Shown here: positions 17,801 through 27,047 of the stretch, one piece after another
How positions within the stretch are numbered: position 1 is the first letter of the stretch
Layout of the letters: each line of letters starts with the position of its first letter
Assembly: GCF_014222285.1 (NCBI RefSeq)
Contig: NZ_JACKZS010000037.1
Span: forward strand, 1-45,428
Direction of reading: 5' to 3'
Source of the DNA: Nostoc sp. UCD121
GTDB taxonomy: Bacteria; Cyanobacteriota; Cyanobacteriia; Cyanobacteriales; Nostocaceae
Length of the DNA: 45,428 nt
Made by a program: the position numbers and the translations under genes
The notes under the pieces: model-generated
Databases searched by the model: none
What the model was told of the DNA's origin: nothing
Seen by the model: the letters and a program-made list of their open reading frames with translations, nothing else

Positions 17801-17840
17801 ACATTTTTAAAGTTTGTTATAAAACCTACTTTAAAAATGT
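17801..17840. repeat. 13-bp perfect inverted repeat with 14-nt loop
   Basis: ACATTTTTAAAGT (17801-17813) pairs with ACTTTAAAAATGT (17828-17840). It sits between the FAD oxidoreductase stop and the giant kinase gene. The arms are AT-rich with no U-run directly after, so this may be an operator or a weak 3'-end hairpin. Confidence 0.55.
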
Positions 17841-17911
17841 ATTTATTATTCTCTGAATAATAAAAATGTTAGTTGAAACTTTGAAATGTTATTCAAATAT
17901 TAGTATTACCA

Positions 17912-20900
17912 ATGATTACATTATCTAATTACCAAATTATAGAACTAATTGACGAGGGGATTAAAACTGCCGTTTATCGAGCTAGGAGAAATCAAGATGG
18001 TCAAATAGTAGTTATTAAGCTTTTAAAAACAGAATACCCTGAGCTAAGAGATATAGCAGCCTTCAAACATGAATATGAACTCATCAAAAATTTAGATATT
18101 TCAGGAGTTATTCAAGCTCATAGTTTAGAAAAATACAACAATGGTTTTGCTATTGTTTTAGAAAATTTTGATGGCATATCTCTCTACAAAACTATACAGA
18201 CAGAAAAAATTGAGTTACGAAATTTTCTCAATGTAGGCATTCAAATTACTCAAGCTTTAGGTGAATTACACCAAAGTTATATTATCCATAAAGATATTAA
18301 ACCACAAAATATTATTGTTAATTTAGCAACTTGTCAAGTTAAAATCATTGATTTTTCTATCTCATCATTGCTTTTTCAAGAGAAACCAAAACTCAGTAAT
18401 CCTGGTTTGCTTGAAGGAACTCTAGCCTATATGTCTCCAGAGCAAACGGGAAGAATGAATCGGTCAGTTGATTACCGTACAGACTTTTATTCCTTGGGTG
18501 TAACTTTTTATGAAATGCTCACAGGTCAGTTACCATTCTCAGCAACCGATCCAATGGAGTTAGTTCATTGTCATATTGCTAAACAACCCATAGCAGTAGA
18601 ACAATTAAATCCACAAATCCCTCAAGTAATTTCTGCAATTATTATGAAATTACTCAGCAAAACTGCTGAGGGAAGATATCAAAGTGCTTTTGGGATTAAA
18701 GCGGATTTAGAAACCTGTCTCGATCAATTAGAGCAAACTAACTCTATAACCAAGTTTGCTATAGGTCAGCATGATCATTCTAGCCAACTGCAAATTCCCG
18801 AAAAGTTGTATGGACGAGAAGCAGAAATAAATATCTTAATGAATGCTTTTGAAAAAGTTAATCAAGGAAATAAAGAATTAATATTGGTTGCAGGTTACTC
18901 AGGTATTGGAAAATCAGCATTAGTTAACGAAATTCATAAACCTGTTATCAAACACAGAGGCTATTTTATTGCTGGTAAATTTGAGCAATTTCAACGCAAT
19001 ATTCCTTATGCTTCACTGATTCAAGCATTTCAAGAGTTAATGCAGCAATTACTGACAGATAGTGAAGCACAATTATCTACTTGGAAAGAAAAACTTTTAG
19101 AGGCTTTAGTCCCGAATGCTCAAATTATTATTGATGTCATTCCTGAACTAGAACTGATTATTGGGAAACAAACAGAAGTCCCACAACTAGCTTCAGCAGA
19201 AGCACAAAATCGCTTTAACTTGGTTTTTCAAAAGTTTATCAATGTGTTTGCTCAAAAAGAACATCCATTAGTTGTATTTTTAGATGATTTACAATGGGCA
19301 GATTTAGCTTCATTAAAATTAATTCAGTTATTGATTACAGATGCTGAAATTCAATATTTATTGCTCATAGGAGCTTATCGAGATAATGAAGTTGATGCTA
19401 GCCATTCTTTAATGCTAGTTTTGCAGGAAATTGAAAAAAATAGTAGCAATGTCCAGATTGTCCACTGTCAAAATCTAAAAATTACTCATGTTTGTCAATT
19501 AGTTAGTGACACTCTAAAATCTAATTTAGAGAACTCCAAAGAATTAGCAAAATTAATTTTCAATAAAACGGCTGGCAATCCATTTTTTATCAATCAATTA
19601 CTCAAGTTTGTTCATCAAGAAAAATTACTTTTATTTGATTTTATTACTGCTCAATGGCAATGGGACATTCAGCATATTCAGATGCTAGGAATTACTGATA
19701 ACGTTGTTGAATTAATGATAGGTAAAATTCAAAAGCTCAAAGATAGTACACAAAATATTTTAAAAATAGCCGCCTGTATTGGCAATCGATTTAATTTAAA
19801 TATACTTTCTTGTGTTAACGAAAAATCTCCTAATGACACAGCTTTAGAGATTTGGGAAGCATTACAAGCTGGTTTAATTCTACCTTTAAGCGATAATTAT
19901 AAACTACCACACTTATTAGATTATGTTGATATTTTTGTAATTGATTATAAATTTCTTCACGATCGCGTGCAACAAGCGGCTTATGCTTTGATACCCAATG
20001 AGCAGAAGAAGGAGATTCACTTAAATATTGGTAGACTGCTATTAAAGAATATAGACGAAAGTTTACTAGAAGAAAGAATCTTCGATATTGTTAACCAATT
20101 AAATATCGGTATCGAACTGATTACCTCTCCAGAAGAAAGATATAAATTAGCTAAGTTAAATCTTATTTCTGGACGGAAAGCTAAAGATTCTGCTGCTTAC
20201 GAATCTGCTGTAAATTTTCTAAGGCAAGGTCTAAGTTTACTTGCAATTGATTGTTGGCAAAACTATTATGAATTAACTCTTAATCTCTATGTAGAAACCG
20301 TAGAGGCAGAGTATTTAAATACAAATTTTGATCAAGCAGAAGCATTATTTCTCAGTGTTATAAGCAATGGTAAAACTATTCTTGATGCGGTTAAAGTATA
20401 TGAAAAAAAAATTCAGTTTTATGTTGCTCAAAATCAAATGCGAGAAGCATTAGATTTAGATTTGCAGGTGCTAGAGATGCTGGGAGTTTCTTTATCTCAA
20501 ACTCCACCAGCAGAGTTAAAAGTTGAAGAATTAGTCAATCTGCCAGAAATGACTGATGCTCATAAGCTAGCTGCTATGAGGATACTAATGACAGCTATGC
20601 CTCCCGCTTATTTAGCTGATCCTGCACTTTTACCATTGATTGCTTTTACGATGGTTGATTTATGTGTGCAGTATGGCAATTCATCTTTTGCAGCTTATGC
20701 CTATGGTTTTTATGGGCTAATTTTATGTGGGCCTCTTAAGGAGATTGAATCAGGTTATAGATTTGGTAAATTATCTTTACAGATTTTAGATAAATTCAAC
20801 GCTAGAGAAATAAAATCTAAAGTTTATGCACTATTTAATATTTTTGTTAGACATTGGAAAGAACATATTAAAGCAACTATAGAACCTTTACAAGATGGTG

Positions 20901-23248
20901 TTCAAAGTGGTTTAGATACAGGTGATATTGAGTATGTGGGTTACAATGGACTATTAGTTTGTTGGCATCCTTTTTGGATTGGAGAAAACTTAGAGATTGT
21001 TGAACAAAGACTAGAACAATATATTAATTTAGCACACAAGATAAAGCAAGAGCATTTTACTATTTGTTTGCTTATTTTAAAACAAATGCTAATCGAACTA
21101 GTTCAAGGAACTGATAATGAATATTACTTAGAAGGTGATAGTTTTAATGAATCTGTAATGCAGAGAATGGCAGGAAATATTACAGCTATCTTTTATAGCT
21201 ATCTTGCTAAAAGCATTTTGAGTTATTTCTTTAAAGATTATAGCCAGTCTGTTAAAAATGCTCAATTAGCACAACAGTATGAAGTTGCTGTTGGTGGGAC
21301 TGTTTATCTATGTGAATATAAATTTTATTATTCTCTGGCATTATTAGCCTTCTTTTTAAAGACTACTTCTCAAACAGATATAAAAGCTGATATAGAGATA
21401 GTAGAACAAAATCAAAAACAATTAAAACAATGGGCAGATCATGCACCTGTAAATAATCAGCATAAATATGATCTAGTAGAGGCAGAAAAAGCACGATTTT
21501 TAGGACAAGTCTTAGTAGCAATGGAACACTATGATCGCGCCATTCAAGGCGCTCATAATTTTGGATATATTCATGAAGAGGCACTAGCTTATGAATGTGC
21601 AGCAGAATTTTATCTTAGTCTAGGAAGAAATGAATTTGCCTCACTATATATGACAAAGGCACATTATGGTTATCGCCGTTGGGGAGCAAGTGCTAAATTT
21701 AAGGATCTGGAATCAAAATACCCAGAATTAATTGCTAAGGTTTCCACTCAGTATCAAATAGGCTTTACAAGTAATACTATTACTACCTCTACTGCTAATG
21801 AAAAGTCAAGCGGACTAGACTTTATTACAGTTATTAAAGCATCACAAGCTTTATCAGAAGTAATTTTATTGGAAAGTTTGCTAGAAAAATTAATGACAAT
21901 TGTAATTGAGAATGCTGGCGCTCAAACTGGTATCTTGCTTCTAGATAAAGGAGGAAAGTTATTTATTGAGGCTCAAGCAGATGTAGACCAAGATGATTTA
22001 ACTGTTGGTCAATCAATACCAGTCGAAAATAGTCAGAAATTGCCTATATCTGTAATTAATTATGTCACAAGAACAAAAAAAGATGTGGTTTTATCTGATG
22101 CCAGTAGTGAAGGAAGTTTTACTATAGACCCGTACATTATTGAGCATCGTATAAAATCTCTTATGTGTACTTGTATTGTGAATCAAGGCAAACTAATTGG
22201 CTTACTTTACTTAGAAAATAATATAACAGTGGGAGCATTTACGTCGGATAGAATACAAGTATTAAAAATCCTATTTTCGCAAGCAGCTATTTCCTTAGAA
22301 AATGCCCAACTCTACGCCAATTTAGAGGAAAAAATTGAGGAAAGAACGAGAGAGATAAATGAAAAAAATTTGCGATTAAATCAAACACTGCATGAATTAA
22401 AATTGGCTCAAGCTCAACTTATTCAAACAGAGAAAATGTCCAGCTTGGGTCAAATGATTGCTGGCATTGCTCATGAAATTAATAACCCTGTAAGCTTTAT
22501 TCATGGCAACTTAGATCACATTAATAATTATACACAGGATTTACTTAGTTTAATTAATATTTATCAAAATGTATACCCCAATGTAGCACCAGAGATTGAA
22601 GAGTTTTTAGATAATATTGATATTGAATTTATTAAAGAAGATATACCTAAAACTTTATCTTCGATGAAAATTGGTACGCAACGTATTCGAGAAATTGTGC
22701 TGACATTGCGTAATTTCTCTCGGTTAGATGAGGCCGATATGAAACCTGTTAACATTCATCAGGGAATTGAGAGTACGCTACTAATTTTGCAAAGCCGTCT
22801 TCAAGCCAAACCAGGTAAGCCTGCAATTGAAATTATCAAAAATTATAGTGAGTTGCCAAATGTGGAATGTTATGCTGGGCAACTCAATCAGGTATTTATG
22901 AATATTCTGAATAATGCGATTGATGCTTTAGAAAGGTCAAATCACGAGACAACAGCAGAGGAAATTAAGAGTGATTGTAGTGCGATCGCTATTCGTACCC
23001 AACTAGTCAATCCTGATTTAGTCGCTATTTTCATTAGGGATAATGGGGTTGGTATGAGTGATAGTGTTATACAAAAAATATTTGATCCTTTTTTCACTAC
23101 TAAACCTGTGGGACAAGGTACTGGTTTAGGATTATCAATCACTTATCAAATTGTAGTAGACAAACATCACGGGACAATAGAATGTATTTCTGCACCTGGA
23201 CAGGGTGCAGAGTTTATTATTCAAATTCCCTGTCGGCAAAAGCGGTAA
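17912..23248 (+). CDS. Giant Ser/Thr kinase-ATPase-GAF-histidine kinase
   Basis: 1778 residues, the usual size for this family of multicellular cyanobacteria. Order: Ser/Thr kinase domain (about 8-265) with the catalytic loop HKDIKPQN and GTLAYMSPEQTGR; AAA/STAND-type ATPase (about 298-590) with P-loop GYSGIGKSAL and Walker B VVFLDDLQW; a long TPR-like helical region (about 740-1290); GAF (about 1310-1465); a coiled coil; HisKA with His about 1520 in GIAHEINNPVSF; HATPase with NILNNAIDAL, DNGVGM and GQGTGLGLS. The Mg-binding DFG of the Ser/Thr kinase reads DFS (KIIDFSISS), a change seen in some active members of this family. No receiver domain is attached, so a separate response regulator is needed. 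Cytosolic. Confidence 0.93.
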   Translation: MITLSNYQIIELIDEGIKTAVYRARRNQDGQIVVIKLLKTEYPELRDIAAFKHEYELIKNLDISGVIQAHSLEKYNNGFAIVLENFDGISLYKTIQTEKIELRNFLNVGIQITQALGELHQSYIIHKDIKPQNIIVNLATCQVKIIDFSISSLLFQEKPKLSNPGLLEGTLAYMSPEQTGRMNRSVDYRTDFYSLGVTFYEMLTGQLPFSATDPMELVHCHIAKQPIAVEQLNPQIPQVISAIIMKLLSKTAEGRYQSAFGIKADLETCLDQLEQTNSITKFAIGQHDHSSQLQIPEKLYGREAEINILMNAFEKVNQGNKELILVAGYSGIGKSALVNEIHKPVIKHRGYFIAGKFEQFQRNIPYASLIQAFQELMQQLLTDSEAQLSTWKEKLLEALVPNAQIIIDVIPELELIIGKQTEVPQLASAEAQNRFNLVFQKFINVFAQKEHPLVVFLDDLQWADLASLKLIQLLITDAEIQYLLLIGAYRDNEVDASHSLMLVLQEIEKNSSNVQIVHCQNLKITHVCQLVSDTLKSNLENSKELAKLIFNKTAGNPFFINQLLKFVHQEKLLLFDFITAQWQWDIQHIQMLGITDNVVELMIGKIQKLKDSTQNILKIAACIGNRFNLNILSCVNEKSPNDTALEIWEALQAGLILPLSDNYKLPHLLDYVDIFVIDYKFLHDRVQQAAYALIPNEQKKEIHLNIGRLLLKNIDESLLEERIFDIVNQLNIGIELITSPEERYKLAKLNLISGRKAKDSAAYESAVNFLRQGLSLLAIDCWQNYYELTLNLYVETVEAEYLNTNFDQAEALFLSVISNGKTILDAVKVYEKKIQFYVAQNQMREALDLDLQVLEMLGVSLSQTPPAELKVEELVNLPEMTDAHKLAAMRILMTAMPPAYLADPALLPLIAFTMVDLCVQYGNSSFAAYAYGFYGLILCGPLKEIESGYRFGKLSLQILDKFNAREIKSKVYALFNIFVRHWKEHIKATIEPLQDGVQSGLDTGDIEYVGYNGLLVCWHPFWIGENLEIVEQRLEQYINLAHKIKQEHFTICLLILKQMLIELVQGTDNEYYLEGDSFNESVMQRMAGNITAIFYSYLAKSILSYFFKDYSQSVKNAQLAQQYEVAVGGTVYLCEYKFYYSLALLAFFLKTTSQTDIKADIEIVEQNQKQLKQWADHAPVNNQHKYDLVEAEKARFLGQVLVAMEHYDRAIQGAHNFGYIHEEALAYECAAEFYLSLGRNEFASLYMTKAHYGYRRWGASAKFKDLESKYPELIAKVSTQYQIGFTSNTITTSTANEKSSGLDFITVIKASQALSEVILLESLLEKLMTIVIENAGAQTGILLLDKGGKLFIEAQADVDQDDLTVGQSIPVENSQKLPISVINYVTRTKKDVVLSDASSEGSFTIDPYIIEHRIKSLMCTCIVNQGKLIGLLYLENNITVGAFTSDRIQVLKILFSQAAISLENAQLYANLEEKIEERTREINEKNLRLNQTLHELKLAQAQLIQTEKMSSLGQMIAGIAHEINNPVSFIHGNLDHINNYTQDLLSLINIYQNVYPNVAPEIEEFLDNIDIEFIKEDIPKTLSSMKIGTQRIREIVLTLRNFSRLDEADMKPVNIHQGIESTLLILQSRLQAKPGKPAIEIIKNYSELPNVECYAGQLNQVFMNILNNAIDALERSNHETTAEEIKSDCSAIAIRTQLVNPDLVAIFIRDNGVGMSDSVIQKIFDPFFTTKPVGQGTGLGLSITYQIVVDKHHGTIECISAPGQGAEFIIQIPCRQKR

Positions 23249-23285
23249 TCTAGCATAAAATAACGCGATGTACGACCTATTCTTG

Positions 23286-23640
23286 TCATGTAATGGGTTT
23301 GTCGATCAAAGCCAAATACTCATCACGGAAATAACGTAAGGTACTAAATACCGGATTGGGTGCAGACTGACCAAGACCACACAAACTAGTATGCTTCACC
23401 ATGTCGCATAGTTCTTCCAACAATTCCAAGTCAGCAAGAGATGCTTTACCTTCACTCATCGGGTGTCATCTCCCGTAAGACATGGTAAAGCGCTTGATAA
23501 CCTTTGGTAGTAATATAAGATTGAATGCGTTCTGGGTCGATTTTGCCACTGTTTTCTAAAACAATCGGCATCTGAGACGTAAAAAATGGATGAGTTAAAT
23601 CACCTCGTTGAACTGTTGTTTCTCCTCCATTGAGAATAAT
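23286..23640 (-). pseudogene. hoxF: hoxF remnant (diaphorase subunit of bidirectional hydrogenase), internal deletion
   Basis: HoxF is the NADH/FMN-binding diaphorase subunit of the bidirectional NiFe hydrogenase. Two pieces remain on the minus strand. One is a segment from the front of the NuoF-like module (VLENSGKIDPERIQSYITTK, then [14 protein letters not shown], ending in a stop at 23452). The other, directly abutting in another frame, is the C-terminus ([20 protein letters not shown], then [17 protein letters not shown], stop at 23286). The whole NADH/FMN-binding core and the ESCGKC-type cluster motif between them are gone. About 118 of roughly 530 codons survive. The 5' side is cut off by the transposase remnant. 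Confidence 0.88.
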
Positions 23641-23642
23641 CA

Positions 23643-24442
23643 TAAACAAACAGAAATTCAAAAAAATAAAGTTCGTCTTATTGCTCCTGGTGGTGGACGT
23701 AAATCAGAAATGTCTCCCAAAGAAGGGGTCTATTTATGTCTAGTTTACCTTCGACAAAAACCAAATGAGTGATATTTTGGGTTTGTTATTTAATATATCA
23801 AAAGCCCTCATTTAATGATGCTTTTAATTATTGGGTGAAGATTTTGAGAGAGATATTACCAGCTTCTCAAATGGAAGAGGTAGAAAAAGATAGTCAGAAA
23901 TATCAAGAACTACGTAAAATTCTTTGTGAGCATGAATTGATTGTAGATAGTGCAGAACAAGCTATAGAAAAGCCTGTAGACTATCAAGAGCAAAAACAGC
24001 ACTACTCTCTCTGGCAAGAAAAAAATGCATACCCTGAAAAACCAGTTTATTGTATTGCCCAACAGAGAAGATATTGTTGACATTTATATTGAAAGCTTAG
24101 GAAAAACAAGTGATATTAATTTATTCCGAGAAACACAAGGTAAATTTGATTCTGAACAAAAATTTATTGTAGATAAAGCTTACATAGGAGAGTCAACAAT
24201 TACCACGCTTTACAAGAAACCGAGGAAGAAAGAAATTTCGGAATCACAAAAAAAAGAAAACCAGCAGTTATCGTCTAGAAGAATAGGCGTTGAACAAATG
24301 ATTATGGAAAATAAAAATATTTCGAGTCGCTAGTGAGAAATTTCGTTTAGCAAGGCACAAGTATAGCCAGGTAATTATGACCGTTTGTGGGTTAGTCAGG
24401 CTACGACTTAATTGTTTACTTTCACTAGCTATTAATATTTAA
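23643..24442 (+). mobile_element. Degenerate DDE transposase (IS5-like), multiple frameshifts
   Basis: The transposase can be followed through at least four frames: KVRLIAPGGGRKSEMSPKEG from about 23661; SFNDAFNYWVKILREILPAS onward from about 23812; LKNQFIVLPNREDIVDIYIE and later SDINLF from about 24031; and IFRVASEKFRLARHKYSQVI to the stop at 24440-24442. This reads like the HTH-plus-DDE transposases (IS5-like, DDE_4 type) common in cyanobacteria. The N-terminus is missing where it meets hoxF, so a deletion trimmed both. No terminal inverted repeats were identified. Inactive. Confidence 0.85.
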
Positions 24443-24641
24443 ATTTGTTGGTAGCAAATAAATTTTATCTCTACCAATATTTTTGCACCTAAACTGATAA
24501 TTTAGCCGTAATTTATGCTCAAATCCCTATTCTTTCGTATACCTAATCTAGCGTAGGTGCAGCCCGCCGCAGGCATCGCACATTGCATTATAATGGCTGA
24601 AATCCATTTGCCGTATACATTTACCATTTTCGGATAAGTCT

Positions 24642-24854
24642 ATTTGGTTTGCAGCGATGGGTGTATGTTCAATGGCGTTTAATATCAATGGGTTGAAGTT
24701 TAATCATTCCATCTTAGATAGTCGAGGGGAAGTAATTAGAACCAACGTTGATATCCTGAACCGTGCCAATCTCGCTATAAATGCAATGCACGCTCCTAAC
24801 GTCCATAATTTTCCTTTAGTTTTGTCTAGCGGTCAACCTATTCCAGTTAGTTAA
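24642..24854 (+). pseudogene. psbA: 3' fragment of an atypical psbA (photosystem II D1)
   Basis: The frame matches only the last ~70 residues of D1 ([20 protein letters not shown], then SILDSRG, then [16 protein letters not shown], stop at 24854). Homology begins abruptly at about 24642, and upstream the frame is unrelated and soon hits a stop. In normal D1 this end supplies Mn4CaO5 ligands His332, Glu333, His337, Asp342 and the Ala344 carboxylate. Here the two His remain, but Glu333 is Ala, Asp342 is Val and Ala344 is Ser. So it came from a D1 variant unable to bind a normal cluster, or it has decayed since. An ATG at 24657 would open a 65-residue frame, but a real small gene is unlikely. 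Confidence 0.85.
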
Positions 24855-25015
24855 AGATTGCATCCATCCATTTTTATAGTGGTTTTAAACCTGCCTGTAA
24901 TTCTGGTATTAGTCAATATTGCAGGCAGGTTTTTCATCAGAAGAATTTTGAATGCGGTACTAAAAAGTCAAGGGATCTTTTTCCTTGCTTTCATACCAAG
25001 ATGAATTTTGGGTAT

Positions 25016-25771
25016 TTATTTCTCCAGAGGTGTTAGTTTTAAAGGATACAATGGCTCAAATCCATTTAATTGCCAAATTCTAAATACCAATACAGCAGCT
25101 ACAGTTAGCCATACACAAGAAAATGATAAAGTCATTCCAGCTACAGGATTAGTTTGCCAATAAATTGCCGTCACTACTACAGCAGATAACCAAGGGCCTA
25201 AAATAACTACAGGAACAGCAGCACCTAATCTCCGTTCTACAGTAAAAATTGTATTCCAAGTATCCCCTAAAGCCAGATGTACCACAAACAAAATTAAAGG
25301 CAGCACTAAAAATTGATGATTCATTTGCTGCCAAACCAATATAGAAGAAATTACCCGCAAAACGGCAATTATCATCCAAACTATGGGAAATACTAAAGGT
25401 GGAGGAGACCATCTTGGTCTAATTACCTGGTCATAAGTCTGGCGAGAACGGGTATTATCTAAAAGAGAAAAAATTCGTGAACGGATACTTAAGAGAGCAA
25501 AAAGTAATCCAGTCAATAAAGTGCTAAACCAACTGGGAAAAGAAGAATTGCTATCAATTAACATTACTAATTTTTCCATTCCCAGTAAGACGAGAATCAT
25601 AACTACTATTTGTAGGATAGTTCCTAGTGTGTAAACTAAAATTGCTCTGATATCTAGTTCTTGTGTAGTAGCTATTGATGTATCTCGATACTGTTGTTGA
25701 TTCCCAGCTTTTACCCCCATCACTGTATTGACAAACTGTTCAAGCATTCCACTATTATTGGATTGATTCAT
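25016..25771 (-). CDS. TspO/MBR-like membrane protein with N-terminal extension
   Basis: 251 residues with about six membrane segments. The C-terminal ~165 residues resemble the TspO/MBR (tryptophan-rich sensory, translocator) family: RPRWSPPPLVFPIVWMIIAV at about 118-137 matches the family's W-P-P-x-V-F-x-x-V-W signature. LALGDTWNTIF and FRIWQLNGFEP correspond to later helices. TspO proteins bind tetrapyrroles and help control their turnover under stress. The first ~100 residues (two predicted helices) are extra. The gene is intact although it lies between dead genes (psbA fragment and hoxH remnant). ATG at 25771, no clear Shine-Dalgarno. Confidence 0.72.
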   Translation of the reverse strand: MNQSNNSGMLEQFVNTVMGVKAGNQQQYRDTSIATTQELDIRAILVYTLGTILQIVVMILVLLGMEKLVMLIDSNSSFPSWFSTLLTGLLFALLSIRSRIFSLLDNTRSRQTYDQVIRPRWSPPPLVFPIVWMIIAVLRVISSILVWQQMNHQFLVLPLILFVVHLALGDTWNTIFTVERRLGAAVPVVILGPWLSAVVVTAIYWQTNPVAGMTLSFSCVWLTVAAVLVFRIWQLNGFEPLYPLKLTPLEK

Positions 25772-25959
25772 AATTAAGAGATTGTGCCTAGTTTGTAATT
25801 AGTAACAATAGGTGATTATATCGCTATTCTATTACTCTAGGCAAAGGAAAATAAGAATTCTTTAGATTCAGAGGTATCTGGAATAGAATCTCCTATTCGA
25901 TTCATTAATTCAGTTATCGAAACAGAATTCAGGAGTCAGGAGCGAGAATTCAGAATAGA

Positions 25960-26414
25960 TTAATCTCGCCAAACTTCATTTACAATATTCCCATTTGTCC
26001 CAATTAATTGAATATGTAAAGGCATTTGTCCTGCCGCATGAGTTGAACAACTCAAACAAGGGTCAAAAGCTCGAATTCCTGCCTAAATTCGGTTTAACAT
26101 CCCTTCAGCAATTTCTGAACCGTGAATAGAATGTCGGGCAATTTGCGCGACTGTAGGATTCATTGCTAGATTGTTCTGACCTGTGGCAATTACTAAATTT
26201 ACTTTCTGAAGTAACCCATTTTCATCACTTTGATAATGGTGAAATAATGTACCGCGTGGTGCTTCACTTACACCTACTCCTTCTAATTGGTTGATGCCAG
26301 CATCAGCACGCAATCTTTTAGATATTAAATCTGGGTCATCTATTATAATTTCTATGTGTTCAATGCAAGCCAGAATTTCAACCGGGTAACTGGGTCGATG
26401 ATTACTTTTTTCAT
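25960..26414 (-). pseudogene. hoxH: hoxH remnant (NiFe hydrogenase large subunit), internal deletion plus nonsense
   Basis: HoxH carries the NiFe active site. The original start survives ([14 protein letters not shown] at 26414). It then jumps directly, with a frame change, to the last third of the protein ([20 protein letters not shown], then [17 protein letters not shown], then [20 protein letters not shown]). About 330 codons, including the N-terminal CxxC nickel ligands, are missing. A TAG at 26083-26085 replaces the Glu codon of NRVEAGIRAF-type sequence. Beyond it the frame continues to the true end with the C-terminal nickel ligands DPCLSC intact and the terminal VWRD. It starts 12 bp after the CBS-CP12 stop, so old operon spacing is kept. 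Confidence 0.92.
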
Positions 26415-26426
26415 AACTATCTCAGG

Positions 26427-27047
26427 TCAACCACTAGACCAGTTGTCATAAATTCCTTTAGCTTCTGGATATTCATCGCAGTATTCTTCAAAGGCTGTTT
26501 TCATGACTTTCTCCGCCCTTTGATATGCGATCTCGGCTTGTAATTCCTCGATCGCATCCCAAGCAACAGCACATTCTTCTGAATGGATACCTTGACGATC
26601 GCAAATGACACGAGCTTTTTTAATTTCGTCCTGAAGTTGTTGTTCTAGCAGAAAAGTATGGGATTGCTCAAGAAAGTTAATATTAGCTAGAATGTCAACC
26701 AGGGAAATGATACCCAGTAGTTCGCCCTGAATAACGGGCGCTCTCTGCAAATTATGGTCAGCAAATAACCGCGCTACGTATTCTAAGGCAAGTTCAGGAT
26801 TGACAACGATACAAGGCTTGGTCATCACTTCATGAACACGTACACTAAAGGGATCTTTACCATAAGCAATCACTTTATATACAATATCTTTCTCAGTAAT
26901 CATGCCGTAGGCATCGTGTTCATGGCGGCGATCTACAACCAGCGCTTTCCAGTCCCTTGCTCTCAAAAGTCTAACTGCTTCAGCCACTGTTGCTGAACTG
27001 TGAATTGTAGCAACATCTCTAGTCATAATGTCAGATGCTTTCAACAT
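26427..27047 (-). CDS. CBS-CP12 fusion protein
   Basis: 206 residues. Two CBS motifs (about 5-60 and 72-130; MTRDVATIHSSATVAEAVRL and MTKPCIVV...ISLVDIL) form one adenylate-sensing Bateman module. The C-terminal 65 residues are a CP12 domain with its core AWDAIEELQAE and N-terminal Cys pair (ICDRQG...SEEC). CP12 normally ties GAPDH to phosphoribulokinase in a redox-dependent way. Here the last Cys pair is half lost (YCDEYPEAKGIYDN, where canonical CP12 has ECRVYDN), so the GAPDH-binding disulphide cannot form. That is common in fused CP12 variants. The gene overlaps the hoxY remnant by 17 nt and precedes hoxH, the place of an operon member, yet it is intact. Confidence 0.9.
   Translation of the reverse strand: MLKASDIMTRDVATIHSSATVAEAVRLLRARDWKALVVDRRHEHDAYGMITEKDIVYKVIAYGKDPFSVRVHEVMTKPCIVVNPELALEYVARLFADHNLQRAPVIQGELLGIISLVDILANINFLEQSHTFLLEQQLQDEIKKARVICDRQGIHSEECAVAWDAIEELQAEIAYQRAEKVMKTAFEEYCDEYPEAKGIYDNWSSG

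Noticed and set aside
24657..24854. 65-residue frame as a genuine small gene
   Set aside because: The protein is the C-terminal end of D1 starting mid-helix, so it is a truncated psbA.
25149..25412. 87-residue minus-strand frame
   Set aside because: It overlaps the TspO-like gene in another frame and has no family signature.
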